Both the position numbers and the translations under genes were made by a program. Below are positions 9,718 to 20,965 of a DNA stretch of 64,000 bases, piece by piece (position 1 is the first letter of the stretch; the number at the start of each line of letters is the position of its first letter). This DNA is from Closterium sp. Naga37s-1 (Eukaryota; Streptophyta; Zygnematophyceae; Desmidiales; Closteriaceae), in the NCBI GenBank assembly GCA_947471745.1, contig CANJKZ010000084.1, positions 1,410,501-1,474,500 of the forward strand, in the 5' to 3' direction. A model generated the notes under the pieces. It saw nothing but the letters and a program-made list of their open reading frames with translations, searched no databases and was not told the DNA's origin.

Positions 9718-10584
9718 TGTTGTGTGATGCAATCATATGCATTCACGTCTGTCTGCCTCCCATCATATGTTCGTGCGTTGCATGCGTGGTGTGAGCGTAT
9801 GCAAGAATTTGTGTTTTGTGCGGTTTGGTATTTTCTGAGTGTGTGTGAATGTTATTTGGCTTGAGCAGATATCTGAAGTGACTCCTCTGCTCAAGAGCTT
9901 TCCGACGAACCAAGTATCGCTTCAATCGGAGCACGAACAAGAAAGTTACGAACGTTGGAAGTTCGTATGCTTTTGACATTTGGTTGTGGTGACTATGGGA
10001 AGTAGTGGTGTTGACTCCATAAGGAGTATAGACTTTTGGGGGTTGGGAAATTCGTCAACATCACTGTAGATGCTGCCAAGTGGTTGGGAGGTGCCAAACC
10101 AGGTTGGCAAGTGTGGCCAAGTTGGGCAAGGTGGATCGCATGAGTTGGGAAAGTGACAAATGTCAAAGTTGGGGTGCCTATAGAGAGGGGAATTGTGTGG
10201 AATGGGGTTTCCTTGGTTGGGGATCCCTTGGGACCTTCCCTCTCGTCCTCCTCATCCCCTCCTACCTGGTTCCATTGCTACTCTAACTTTCTTGTGTGAA
10301 CTTGTGAGATAATTGTGATTGAGTTACGTTTTCTATGGCAGCATACCCCCTAGTGCGCTGAAGTTCATAACTCGAGTTATACTTCATATTTTGATACTAT
10401 TCGAATTGAGAAAGATAGCCACAGTCAAGGGCTACAACATAATCGAGTTTGAGAGAATTCTAACTGTTCGTTAATCGTTGACGACGTTTCTTGTGACGAC
10501 GACTTTTCTGTCCAGAATTGTAGTTGACGATTTTGAGATATTTCAGCTCCTAATCTTCATAGACTCCGTCCTTAGTCTCTAACA
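9718..10584 (+). repeat. 3' LTR of element B
   Basis: The copy is 867 bp long and collinear with 4128-4994. It is preceded by a polypurine tract (agagggggagttt) that primes plus-strand synthesis in this class. It is followed directly by the target duplication ggaag. Confidence 0.93.
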
Positions 10585-10589
10585 GGAAG

Positions 10590-11156
10590 CGGCCAATAGG
10601 TTGGTCCGCTATGTGAGTGCTACAATATCAACCGGTTTGGAGTATAGTGCTCTGAGACAGAGATTGCAGAGTGATGCTATTGATTTGACCAATGGGGAGA
10701 TGCTCCATAATTGCTACACTGATGCTTGCTATAACTTTGTTAAGGCGGATGGCACTAGCCTTGGAGGATATGTGTGCTTGTTTGGTGGTGGGGCAGCGAG
10801 CTGGCACAACAAGAAGCAGAATGAGGTGGGATTGTTCTCATGTGAGACTGAGTACATGGCACTTCTTCAAAGAGGTGGTATGGCTCAGGCATGTATTGGA
10901 GGAGATCAGAGTTGGTCAGTGGGAGCCTATAGTGATATTTTGTGAAAATGAGTCGGCACTGGAGCTGGCCAAGAAAGTTTCTCTACATGGGTTGGCAAAG
11001 CATATCAAGCCAAAGTGGCACTGGGTGAGGAAGCTCCTGGATAAGGAGGTGCAGCTGGAGATGGTGAAGACCCAGCAGCAGGTGGATGATAATTTTACCA
11101 AGCTCCTCGCTGAGCTTTGGAAGGTCATGAAGCCTGGTGGGATGAGTGTGCATTGA
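10590..11156 (+). pseudogene. RNase H remnant of element A
   Basis: The reading is collinear with the last 190 residues of B pol, with many substitutions. Motifs that can be recognised are the YTDA box, the SCETEYMAL box, a FCENESALELAKK block and the final KPGGMSVH. In B this domain degrades the RNA strand of the replication hybrid. It is a fossil, broken in a few places. Confidence 0.75.
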
Positions 11157-11427
11157 GAATGCATGCATGAGCGGAGGAATGTGGGATGATGTTTGGCAGC
11201 TAGAAGGGGAGTTTGTTGTATGATGCCATCATATTCATTCACGTCTGTCTGCCTACCATCCTATGTTTATACCTTGCATGTGTGGTGTGCACATGCGTAA
11301 GAATTTGTGGTCAGTGTGGTTTAAAATTTGTGAGCGTGTGTGAATATTAGTATACTTGAGCGGATATGTAAAGAGAATTCTCTGTTCAAGAGCTTTCTTC
11401 GAACCAAGAATTGCCTCAATCGGAGCA
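10590..11427 (+). mobile_element. Element A, right piece: copia RNase H end and truncated 3' LTR
   Basis: The RT-RNase H reading of element A resumes here (RLVRYVSATISTGLEYSA, then the YTDACYN and CETEYMAL motifs, ending GGMSVH near 11155). A polypurine tract and a 3' LTR starting at 11214 follow. The LTR is the same type as B's but diverged, and only about 214 bp remain before another fragment (S) takes over. The copy is broken in a few places and is older than B. Confidence 0.8.
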
Positions 11428-11862
11428 AGAATGGGACTTGTGCTTGGTGGACGCCAGCCAGTTACACTCACCAGACACTTGGACTCGTCGTACACTGACG
11501 ACGCACAGACGATGCGGTCTATACAGGGGTACTCATTCAGCCTCAGGACAGGTGCTGTTTTGTGGAGATCTACTTGGGCGTCGTCTGTCTCTTGCTCCAG
11601 CTGTGAGGCAGAGTTGTACACTGCGGCCATGGCCACCCAGGAGCTCTGCTGGCTGTCTTTTCTTCCCACCGACCTTGGTGAGCGGCCTCGCTCTCCTCCA
11701 GTCTTGTTCGCTGACAACATGTCTGCTATCCTATTGTGCGAGAAGCCTCGACTGGTTGGGAAGGCAAAGCACATCCAACCTCGTTACTTCTGCACGAGTT
11801 GCAGCAGCGTGGCCAGGCCGGCGTCGTACAGGTGGCCTCGGAGGCCAACACTGCAGATATCT
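11428..11862 (+). pseudogene. Copia RNase H fragment S (related to fragment R)
   Basis: The plus strand reads GMGLVLGGRQPVTLT-like sequence, then RSIQGYSFSLRTGAV, SCEAELYTAAMATQELCWL and LFADNMSAILLCEK. This is a close relative of the RNase H at 58680-59150 and a more distant one of that in element D. It starts abruptly at the truncated LTR of A and ends abruptly at 11862. It is a short broken piece with no ends of its own, so its age cannot be given. Confidence 0.7.
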
Positions 11863-11983
11863 TACAGGTGGCGCGGGGGCGACAAAGGCTGCTGCGTTGA
11901 CTTCGAGGACGAGGCCAGGGACAACGTGGACTGCGGGGCGACGTACGACACACCGGACGGGGAAGGACGCGGGGGAAGGGGAG

Positions 11984-12890
11984 CTACCAAGGCGGTGGGA
12001 CTAGGGGGAGGAACAGAAGTGAAAAACAAGGGAGTTGAGGGAACTGGGGTACCTTGGGGAGGGAAGCAAGTGTAGAATCAAACAGACTCGTCAAAGGTGA
12101 CGTCCTGAGTGCGAACGAAGTGGTGAAACGAAGGGTGGTAGAACAGCCAGGGAGCGGCGTTGAGGGGAAAACCAAAGAAGACACTGGGGAAAGTGCGGAC
12201 TCATAGCTTGTCCGCGCCAGGGGCGCGGACGTGAGCAAGGCAGCCCCAGATGCAACACGCAGCGCAGCACCATGGTACCCTATCCAAATTAGAATCAGCA
12301 TAACCTGCGAGCGTGAGACACAAGGCCACATCTTAAGCTGGTGCGTCGTGTAGCGGTCTGCAAAAGGCAACAGACAATGGGGGGCACTGGCATGGCATAT
12401 GGAGATACCAGCTATCTCCATGACCAAGCCAATGCAGCTCAGCAATCCTATTCTGCTGTGGCGAGTCCGGCTACAAGTACGAATGGTGGATGCCCCCCGC
12501 ACAAAAGAACCGCCCAAGTTGACAGGAGGCAAACTCGCCACCACGATCAGAGTGCTGACAAAACACAGGACAGTCATGCTGGGCACAGACGGCCACGAGC
12601 CACGGGAGGAGCACGTCAGGAATGTCAGGCTTCTGCTGCAAGGGAAACATCATGGTGTAATGAGAAAAGTCGTCCAAGACAACCAGGAGGTAGTGCTCCT
12701 GGCATCCATGTGCTAAAGTCTGAAGGGGAGCATTGGTACGGGGAGATGAGGAGTGGGGGGCGGCACGTTGCCGACCCTCGACGCATGGAGTGCACGGCGG
12801 CGCAGATGAGAGAGGGAGTGGGGAGAGTGACTCTCACCCGGCAAGTGGGCGAGCAGGTATGTATCGTCTTGGCGCTTATTCTATAGGTGG
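11984..12890 (-). pseudogene. Copia integrase remnant of element N
   Basis: On the minus strand the reading resembles the integrase of elements D, J and M. It contains a stretch like RIGLVMEIAGISICHASAPH and downstream TTFALRTSPLTSLFDST-type sequence aligned to the part of D just before its hinge, plus a CTPCVEGRQRAAP-like boundary near 12760. The remnant is broken with several breaks. No catalytic claim is made. Confidence 0.6.
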
Positions 12891-12959
12891 AGCTGGACGA
12901 TTGGCAGCCATGCGACAAAGTAAGTCGCCTGCTCCTTCGCATTGAGCCACAGTATGAAC

Positions 12960-13266
12960 TCAGATGCGGATGTAGGCGCAGCGGTGGGTGTTTGGTAGGC
13001 CGGTTGGCAAGAACAGCGGCTTGCGAGGCCGGCAGGCTCGGTAGGCACTCGGCAGGTGTTGCGGCAGGGCGCGACGGCATGCGCGCGATGGTATACGCAC
13101 TGCAGGCGCGGCAGCAAGGCGCCACTGCAAGTGCGGCGGCAGGCACGGTAGGCAGGTGCAGCTGCGGGCATGGCTGGCAATCTCAGAAGGCGATGCAACA
13201 GAGCGCAGTGGCAGACGCGGCGGCAGGGAGCGACGGCGGGCATACGGTAGGCGCGCGGCAGGCAAG
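12960..13266 (-). repeat. C-rich tandem leader of element N, 3' part
   Basis: The plus strand shows irregular repeats built on GCGGCAGGCGCG-like units; the element's sense strand is therefore C-rich. The tract continues at 20337 on the far side of element F. Similar tracts sit between primer site and gag in D, I, L and M. No gene is supported here. Confidence 0.6.
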
Positions 13267-14272
13267 TGTTGTGCCAAAGCACTATAGTGGCACGGTCATC
13301 GCACTCCCATTCAGCCTACAAGCCTGCTCATCTTCTGAAATTTTGTGGGGAGGTGCTTCAACATGTGTTCTTCACACCCTCAAAGTTTCAGAATTTTTGA
13401 AGCAGTTTACAAGGCATGGCAACATTTTTAGTTTCAAGACTTATGGCATCCTGGAAATGTGTGTTACTCTTTTTTGGTAACACCCGAGTTCACCATTTCG
13501 GCTGCTGAATCATCTCCCATGCTCTGATCGGTGTGGCAGTCCTTTGCCGTGTTGTTCAGGTGATCACTGAGTTTCAGGACAACCCAGCATCGGAGCGGCA
13601 CGTGCCAGCTGTCGAAAGTTACTGTTCCGTGGTCATGGTGCACTGTTGGCAGCATTTCCCTTGCCACCCTTTCATTGTTGTCATGCCAATGGTGCAGGAA
13701 CAGAGAATAAGACAAGAAGTACAGGCGGTCAAGTAGGACTCTACCACCCTCCTTTTGAGAAGTGTGGTCTTCCTGGAAGCAGCTTGCAAGAGGGTGTAAG
13801 TGGGAAGACAAGCTGACTCATGGTTGGCTTGACTCACTATTGGTAGCCTTGAGTACAGCTCTGAACATCCAAGTGTGGTTGGCTTTGCTGACCTAGCTAG
13901 GACGTTTCCCATCCTTCTCTAGCCTTTCTCCCCTAGGACTCAACATTCTCTAAGTTCCCAGGATGGTCCCAAGCCCTTAAGAGTCCCCTAGGCAATGTTG
14001 TACTCACCTCTTCCTTGCATCAATGAAACTACACGTTTTCAGCCGAGCTTACATTTTCGTTCACTGCGTAGCGCGTAAACCTGTGATGAAAGCAAGCAAT
14101 ATACCGTTCAAAAGCAGACAACTGAAGATAGATTCTATACAAATTTCAGGTTCGTATAATATCGGACCTGATCGTGACGGTGTTCTGAACAGAGGCAGTT
14201 TGAAGTCATCAGATTCTGCTTAGCCGAATTCATGGGCATCCGCGACCCCTAAGTGAACTCTAGACTATAACA
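13267..14272 (+). repeat. 5' LTR of element F
   Basis: The LTR begins TGTTGTGCCAAAG, ends GACTATAACA and is about 1,006 bp long. It aligns over its length with 19319-20336 and with both LTRs of element G (42842-43861 and 48559-49578). Confidence 0.9.
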
Positions 14273-14311
14273 AGTGGTATCAGAGCTGTTCTTCTCTGTT
14301 CCTGGGTCAAT

Positions 14312-15300
14312 ATGGAGGCTGAAGGTTTTGCTCCAGCTGGTCCTAGTGGCAGTGGTGGCGTGAGAGGCGTTGGGGAAGCAGGAACAGGTGTTGCAGGCGG
14401 ATCTGCACCAATAGCATCCGTTTCATCACCAGCCAAGGATGATGTGAAGGCATTCAACCTAGAGAAGTTCTCTGGGGAGGATTGGGCATCATGGAGCTTC
14501 AGGATGGAGCTCCTATTTAACCATTATGGGCTGCTTGAAGTGATGGATGGAGAATTGAAGAGGCCTGCGAGCGAAGGAGCGACCAAGGAATGGGATCGCC
14601 GATCGGAGGATGGATTTTTCATTCTCTCTCAATGCCTCTCATCCAACCAGCTGCACTATGTCAAGCATCTCATCAAGGATATCCAGTGTGGTCCCAAGGC
14701 ATGGAAAATATTGAAGGATGTCCATGCAACCAGCAGGGAAGCGATGGTGGTGGTGAAGGTCTCATGGTCCCTTGAGTGGTGAAGGTCTCATGGTCCCCTC
14801 AATTGAATGAAGGTCTCATGGTCCATTGAGTGGATCCGTGCTCAATTCCTTCAAGAGGAGTTTCGTAGGAAGGAGCTGACTGCTGCTGCCGGTGAAGGTG
14901 GAGGCTCTGCCTACGACATGAAAGGCTTCAAGCGACGTGGCAGCAAGAAAGGCAAGGCCAAGGAAGGCTCTGGGGGGAAGCAGTATTTGGGAGGGAAGCA
15001 TAGAAACAAGGGATGCAAGCGGTGTGGCGGCAAGTGTTGGTATTGCCATGTGGAAGGCCACCCGTGGTTTAAGTGTCGTAAGCTACCTGACGGTTGGAGG
15101 CCTGGTCAGCCATCAATTGAAGGCTCTAAGAGTGTTCATGGAGCTATGGGAGAAGGCATGGGCAGTGAGGAGGGCGATGGAGGTGCTGGCGGACATGGCG
15201 GCATGTTCTACCATGTAGGAGAGGCATGCTCCGATGACATGGTTGTACCGGCCAGCAAGGTTGCTCTTCACCGCTCCTCCCATTGGGTCATCGACACGGG
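14312..15300 (+). pseudogene. Gag remnant of element F
   Basis: The N-terminus holds the family gag pattern (FNLEKFSGEDWASWSFRMEL, a 14223-type copia gag domain by analogy). Further on lies a zinc knuckle of the CX2CX4HX4C type (CWYCHVEGHPWFKC, about 15035-15078). It is collinear with the gag of element G, which is more complete. It is a broken fossil. Confidence 0.8.
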
Positions 15301-18300
15301 AGCCTTCATGACCATGACCAACCAAGAGGATATGCTGGATGAATTTAGTCCATCTAAGGAAGCCACCGGGCAAGTTGTACCCGTGCGTGGCGAGGGGAGA
15401 GCCATGTTTATGGGTGCGGATGGGAGGCTTGTGGGGCTGAAGCGTGTTCTTCTTGTCCTTGGACTATGTGCCAACCTTCTCTCTACCAAGGCATTGAGTG
15501 AGGCAGGGATGAATATGGAGATGATGGGCACAAAGGTGTTCAAGGCAACTCTAGATGGGCGCGTGTTGTGGGACCTCCGAGGCGGCAAGGACATGCACCG
15601 GTCCATGTAGGAGATACCGGTGCTGCCATTGAAGGAGGCGGCTGCGCGCTTGGCTGCTGAAGCTGTAAGAGGAGGGCATGCAAGCCACGTAACCAGTGGA
15701 GGAGGTGATGATGGCAGTGAAGGTGGGCTGCTTGTGCATGGGGAGGGTGCGCTACCAAGTGTAACTCCTAGCACGGGTGAGACAGATTGGCTCACGGCAC
15801 ACCATCGCTTTGGCAACGTGGCGCTACCTCAGTTACAGCAGTTGTTTAAGGAGGAAAGAGTCAAGGGGCTGAGGATAAAGGGGGAGCCCAAGGAGGTGGG
15901 CTCTTGTGAGACTTGCTTGACCCAGTGCAGCTCGTTCATGTGGATCTTGTAGGGCCCATGAAGGTGAAGGGAGATGGTGGGGCCTTGTATTCCATGACTA
16001 TGAAGGATGATTACACAAGGCTCACCTGGTCTTTTCCACTTTCAAAGAAGAGTGATGCTGCAAGGGTCATCATTGAAGAGTGGCTGCCCATGGTGGGGCG
16101 AGAGAGCGGGAAGCGGGTGAAGGCGATTCGTAGCGACCGTGGTGGGGAGTTTTTGGGAGCGGAGTTCTGGAGCTGGTTGAAGCAGCACGGCATCAAGCAG
16201 CAGCTCACCACGGCCTACACCCCTCAGTCCAACGGCGTGGCAGAGAGAGCGAACCGGACCATCATAGAGGGCGGGAGAACGATATTGGCGGACTCGGGTC
16301 TACCCTTGCGGTTCTGGCCCCACGCTATTCGTCATGCTACCGTCATCAAGAACCAGGTGTTTACTCATGTGGGAGGTCAGCATTGGGTCCCTATGGAGAA
16401 GTGGAGTGGCAAGAAGCCCCTGGTGGATATGCTTCGTGTCTTCGGGTGCATGGGGCTCGTGCATGTCCCTAAGGAGAAGCGTGACAAGCTTCAAGCGGCG
16501 GCGGTGTGGGCTGTTCATTTGGGTCTTGCACGGGGGAGCAAGGGCTGGCTCATGTGGGACCCAAAATCCAACACCATCTTCACCACCAGAGATGCCAAGT
16601 TCATGGAGGGGCTCATGTTCAAGGAGTGGTCGAAGCGGGGGAGGAGCAAGGTCACCATTCCGCTTAGAATAGAGGTGGGAACCAACGACCCACTTCTCAT
16701 TCCCATCGAGTTGTCCTCATCTTCAGAGTTGACAGAGGTGTCACATGACTTGGGAGGTGCTGAAGGGGAGGCAGCAGATGTGGAAGGAGTACTGCAGCAA
16801 GGGGAGGCCCCTGTAGCTGAGAGAGGTGATACCGAGGAGGAGGTGCAGCAGCCTACACCATCCCCTAAGCTTCCACCAAGGCGCACGACCCAAGGGAAGC
16901 GTGATGCTGTCCGTGGTGGAGCCAAGGAAGGAGCAACCAAGGAGAGGCCCAAGAGAGCTGCCCACCCAAGGGATTTCCTCAAGTATGAAAGGGTTGGGGG
17001 TCCCAAGGCATTGCTGGTCCAGGAGGAGGAAGATGAGAAGAAGGGAGTCGAGGGGGAGATGGAGCAGATTTGTTGCTTTGGCGTCAACTTACCTCTTGAA
17101 CCGGCTTCAATGGAGGGAGCACTTGGTGGAGATGATCGAGAGGCATGGCTGGCTTCAAGGGAGGATGAGTTCCAGATCCACATGGAGAATGAAACATGGA
17201 CCCTTACCAATCTGCCCCCAAAAAGGAACGCGTTGGACTGCACGTGGTTGTTACGTGTGAAGACCGATGCAGAGGGGAGGTTGGCGAGGCGCAAGATAAG
17301 GCTTGTGATCAAAGGCTTTCAGCAGATGTGGAAGACGTACTACAGCAAGGGGAGGCCCCTATAGCTGAGAGAGGTGAAACCGAGGAGGAGGTGCAGCAGC
17401 CTACACCATCCCCTAAGCTTCCACCAAGGCGCACAACCCAAGGGAAGCGTGATGCTGTCCGTGGTGGAGCCAAGGAAGGAGCAGCCAAGGAGAGGCCCAA
17501 GAGAGCTGCCCACCCAAGGGATTTCCTCAAGTATGAAAGGCTTGGGGTTCCCAAGGCATTGCTAGTCCAAGAGGAGGAATATGAGGAGGAGAAAGGAGCC
17601 GAGGGAGAGATGGAGCAGATTTGTTGCTTTGGCGTCAACTTACCTCATGAGCCGGCGTCAATGGAGGAAGCTCTCGCTGGAGATGATCGAGAGGCGTGGC
17701 TGGCTTCAAGGGAGGATGAGTTCCAGAGCCACATGGAGAATGAAACATGGACCCTTACCAATCTTCCCCCAGGAAGGAAGGCATTGGACTGCACGTGGGT
17801 GTTACGTGTAAAGACCGATGCGGAGGGGAGGTTGGAGAGGCGCAAGACAAGGCTTGTGATCAAAGGCTTTCAGCAGAGGGAGGGAATTGACTTTCAAGAG
17901 GTGTTTGCTCCTGTTGCCAAGGCTCCTACAGTCCGGTTGTTGCTAGCAGCCGCTGCCGTTTGTGGCTGGAAGGTGGAGAAATGGATGTGAAGATGGCGTT
18001 CCTCTATGGCGTGGTAGATGAGGAGATCTACATGAAGCAGCCAGAGGGGTATGATGATGGGAGAGGACGTGTTTGCAGGCTCAACAAGGCCATCTATGGC
18101 CTCAAACAAGCTCCAAGGTGCTGGTATGCAAGGCTGGTGGAGGCGTTGGAGGCTCTTGGCTTCAAAGTTAGCGGGTGCGATGAGAGTCTCTTCATGACCG
18201 AGGGGGAGGAGGAGAAGGTATTTCTCCTTGTCTACGTCGATGACATCCTCCTCTTCTCTCCATCCCTGGAGAGGATCAAGGAGGTGCAAGGGAAGCTGAA

Positions 18301-19261
18301 GGAGACCTTTCAATGGAAGGTCCGTGGACCAGTGGGGTATTACCTTGGTCTTCACGTGGAGCGGGACGAGGTGAAGGGATGGTTGAGGCTTCACCAACAC
18401 AAGTACCTTGCAGCCATGGGGGAGAAGTATGGGCTGGAGGAAGGGAGGAGTCTGAAGACTCCTCTACCCTCAGGGTTTCAGCTGCACCTTGATAAAGAGG
18501 ATGGTGAGGTGTTGGAGTACGAGTTGCAGCGTCGGTTCCAGTCAATGGTGGGGAGCTTGATGTACGCTTCGGTCAACACTCGCCCCGACATTGCGTTTTC
18601 AGTTTCACAGCTCGCTCGTGTGGTGTCTAGGCCCCTTCAAGAGCACCTGGATGCAGCAGAGAGACTGGTGAGGTACTGCATGGCAACCTCAAGGATGGGG
18701 CTGCAATATTCGGTTCATGGGCAGCTGAAGCAAAAGGGAGTGGAGGAGGTGAGCACAAGGACTGGTGCACCTGCAAGGCGTGGGCACTTGTACCTCTCAT
18801 GCTTCACCGATGCTACCTCGGCAAGTGACATCAGTGATGCTACATCCCATGGTGGCTATATATGCTATGTTGGAGGGAGTCCAGTGAGCTGGAAGTCTAA
18901 GAAGCAAGGAGAGATAGCTCACTCATCAATGGAGAGCGAATACATGGCGTTGTTTCATGGACTGAACGAGGTGGTTTGGATGAGGAGGTTGCTTGAGGAG
19001 TTGGGGCAGGAGCAAGGGGGTCCTACACCTGTGTTTTGTGACAGCCAAGGAGCAATCGCAATGGCGAGTAATGCTATGCTCCATGGGCTGAACAAGCACA
19101 TGCATATCAAGTGGCATTGGGTGAGGAAGGAGGTGAAGAAGGGCACCATCTCCTTGCACTACATCAACACTACCAAGCAACCTGCAGATTTCTTGACTAA
19201 ACGGCTTGCAGAGCATCAGCATTGGAGCTGTGCCACCTTGTGTGGCATGTCCTTCAACTAA
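15280..19261 (+). pseudogene. Pol remnant of element F: protease, integrase, RT, RNase H
   Basis: In order: a protease segment near 15285 (HWVIDTGAFMTMTN), GAG-pre-integrase (about 15790-15920), integrase (about 15925-16520, with IRSDRGGEFLG and SNGVAERANRTI), an acidic hinge and the start of RT, repeated once as a direct repeat of about 550 bp, then RT with VYVDDILLFSPS (about 18230) and RNase H ending CGMSFN at 19261. It is the same family as G and is broken with several breaks. Confidence 0.82.
16773..17871 (+). repeat. Internal direct repeat in element F (two units of about 550 bp)
   Basis: The hinge and early-RT segment 16773-17320 is followed at once by a second copy, 17321-17871. The second copy matches element G (about 46560-47110) almost base for base, while the first copy is more diverged. 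The junction falls on the short word CAGCAGA, which occurs in both parent contexts. Confidence 0.85.
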
Positions 19262-19318
19262 GGGAGGCAGCTTCAGGGAGCAGCTAAGGGATGAATGAGA
19301 GCATGATGAGGGGGAGTT

Positions 19319-20336
19319 TGTTGTGCCAAAGCACTATAGTGGTTCGGTCATCGCACTCCCATTCAGCCTACAAGCCTGCTCAGCTTCTGGAATTTTGTGG
19401 GGAGGTGCTTCAACATGTTTTCTTCACACCATCAAAGTTTCAGATTTTTGGAAGCAGTTTACAAGGCATGCCAACATTTTTAGTTTCAAAACTTATGGCA
19501 TCCCGGAAGTGTGTGTTACTCTTTTTTTTCAACACCCGAGTTCACCATTCCGGCTGCTGACTCATCTACCAAGATCTGATTGGTCTAAAAATCGGTGTGG
19601 CAGTCTTGTGCCGTGTTGCTCAGGTGGTCACCGAGTTTTAGGACAACCCAGCATCGGAGGAGCACGTGCCAGATGTCAAAAGTTACTGTTCCGTAGTCAT
19701 GTTGCACTGTTGGCAGCATTTTCCTTGCCACCCTTTCATTGTTGTCATGCCAATGGTGCAGGGATAGAGAATGGGACAAGAAGTACAAGTGTTCAAGTGG
19801 GACTCTACCACCCTCCTTTTGAGAAGTGTGGTCTTCCTGGAAGCAGCTTGCAAGAGGGTGCAAGTGGGAAGACAAGCTGACTCATGGTTGGCTTGACTCA
19901 CTATTGGTAGCCTTGAGTACAGCTCTGAACATCCAAGTGTGGTTGGCTTTGCTGACCTAGCTATGACGTTTCCCATCCTTCTCTAGCCTTTCTCCCCTAG
20001 GAATCAACCTTCTCTGAGTTCCCAGGATGGTCCCAAGCTCATAAGAGTCCCCTAGGCAATGTTGTACTCACCTCTTCCTTGCATCAATGAAACTACACGT
20101 TTTCAGCCGAGCTTACGTTTTCGTTCATTGCGTAGCGCATACACCTCTGATGAAAGCAAGCAATATACCGTTTGAAATCAGACACCTGAAGCTAACTTCT
20201 ATCCAAGTTTCAGCCTCGTATATTATTGGAGCTGATCGTGACGGCTTTTTTTACAGAGGCGGTTCGAAGTCATCAGATTCTGCTTAGGCGGTTTCATGGA
20301 CATCCGCGACCCCTAAGTGGACTCTAGACTATAAGA
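19319..20336 (+). repeat. 3' LTR of element F
   Basis: About 1,018 bp, preceded by GAGGGGGAGTT. It differs from F's own 5' LTR at many positions spread along its length. Confidence 0.88.
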
Positions 20337-20848
20337 GCACGCGGCAGGGCGCGGCAGGGTGGGCATCAGGCATGTGGTGGGCGCGGCAGTGTGCGACATG
20401 TCGCGCGGCAGGGCGCGGCAAGTCACGCAGCAGTGCACGGCTGGGCACGCGGCAGGAGCAGGGCGGGCGCAGTAGGCGTGTGGTATGCGTGTGGCAAAGC
20501 GCGTGGCAGGCGCGGCGGCTGCAGGAGCTGGGGCGGCAGGCCCGGGCGCGGCAGGCGCGAGTGGCAGCGGGCGACAAAGGGCATGCTGCAGACGCAGCGG
20601 GGCGCTGCAGGGCGCGAGAGGGGCGCGACGGTGGGGCGCGACGGGGCGCGTCGGTAGGGCGCGGTGGGGAGTGACGATAGCGCGACGGGGCCGCTAGAAG
20701 GGGGCAGTGACTGGGCACTACAGGGGGTCGCTAGAGGGCGCTAGAGGGCGCTTGAGGCGGCCGCTAGAGGGGGGCTGCTAGAGGGGTCCGTGAGCGCACG
20801 AGGGCAGCTAGGGAGGTGGGTGGTGTGGAAGCGGGACGAGAACCTAAC
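20337..20848 (-). repeat. C-rich tandem leader of element N, 5' part
   Basis: Tandem and interspersed GGCAGGGCGCGG, then GGGCGCGACGG and CGCTAGAGGG units are visible on the plus strand, so the element's sense strand is C-rich. Open frames inside are repeat artefacts. The tract lies between N's primer-like site and the split continuation at 12960-13266. Confidence 0.6.
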
Positions 20849-20863
20849 CTAATATGATACCAT

Positions 20864-20965
20864 ATCACGAACTGAAAACATGAGGAAGGAGGGCATACTA
20901 AGGGGGTATATCTAGCAAACCCATACCCTCTATAGTGCAATCCAACCTAGTCTAAAGAATACACA
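20864..20965 (-). repeat. Short 5' LTR of element N
   Basis: On the minus strand a block of about 102 bp begins TGTGTATTCTTTAGAC and is followed by the primer-like TGGTATCATATT and then by the C-rich leader. The layout matches the short LTRs of D, I, L, M and P. The ends are less certain than for those elements because the last bases are not a clear CA. Confidence 0.5.

Larger units (their letters stand above)
4128..10584 (+). mobile_element. Element B: young, nearly whole Ty1/copia retrotransposon
   Basis: A complete structure is visible: 5' LTR 4128-4994, primer site 4997-5008 (TGGTATCAGAGC, tRNA-iMet type), gag 5170-6012, pol 6013-9660, polypurine tract about 9706-9717, and 3' LTR 9718-10584. 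Total length is 6,457 bp, flanked by the 5-bp duplication ggaag (4123-4127 and 10585-10589). The two LTRs have the same length (867 bp) and differ at about six positions by eye, roughly 0.7 percent, so the insertion is recent. It looks whole or carries no more than about one break. Domain order PR-IN-RT-RH places it in Ty1/copia. Confidence 0.93.
13267..20336 (+). mobile_element. Element F: older Ty1/copia element (G family)
   Basis: The 5' LTR is 13267-14272, the primer site (TGGTATCAGAGC) starts at 14275, gag begins at 14312 (MEAEGFAPAG), pol continues to 19261, a polypurine tract follows (about 19308-19318) and the 3' LTR is 19319-20336. The flanks gcaag and gcacg form an imperfect 5-bp duplication. 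The LTRs differ by several percent by eye, including a small length difference, so by that measure F is older than B or G. Its internal part is nevertheless very close to G. Coding is broken with at least five breaks. An internal direct repeat of about 550 bp lies at 16773-17871. Confidence 0.88.
11863..20965 (-). mobile_element. Element N: minus-strand short-LTR copia element, interrupted by element F
   Basis: Read on the minus strand from the right: a short 5' LTR (about 20864-20965), a primer-site-like TGGTATCATATT (about 20852-20863), a C-rich tandem-repeat leader (20848 down to 20337, continuing at 13266-12960 beyond the inserted element F), then integrase-region sequence (about 12890-12000). 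The 3' half (RT-RNase H and 3' LTR) is absent. Sequence 11863-12000 is low-complexity and looks like the integrase-RT hinge. Coding is broken in several places. Confidence 0.6.

Noticed and set aside
11428-12890. RNase H (+) next to integrase (-), seen here and again at 57060-60600, as a shared inverted element
   Set aside because: The junctions fall at different places in the proteins (hinge here, mid-integrase there), so the likeness is better explained by separate nested insertions and deletions.
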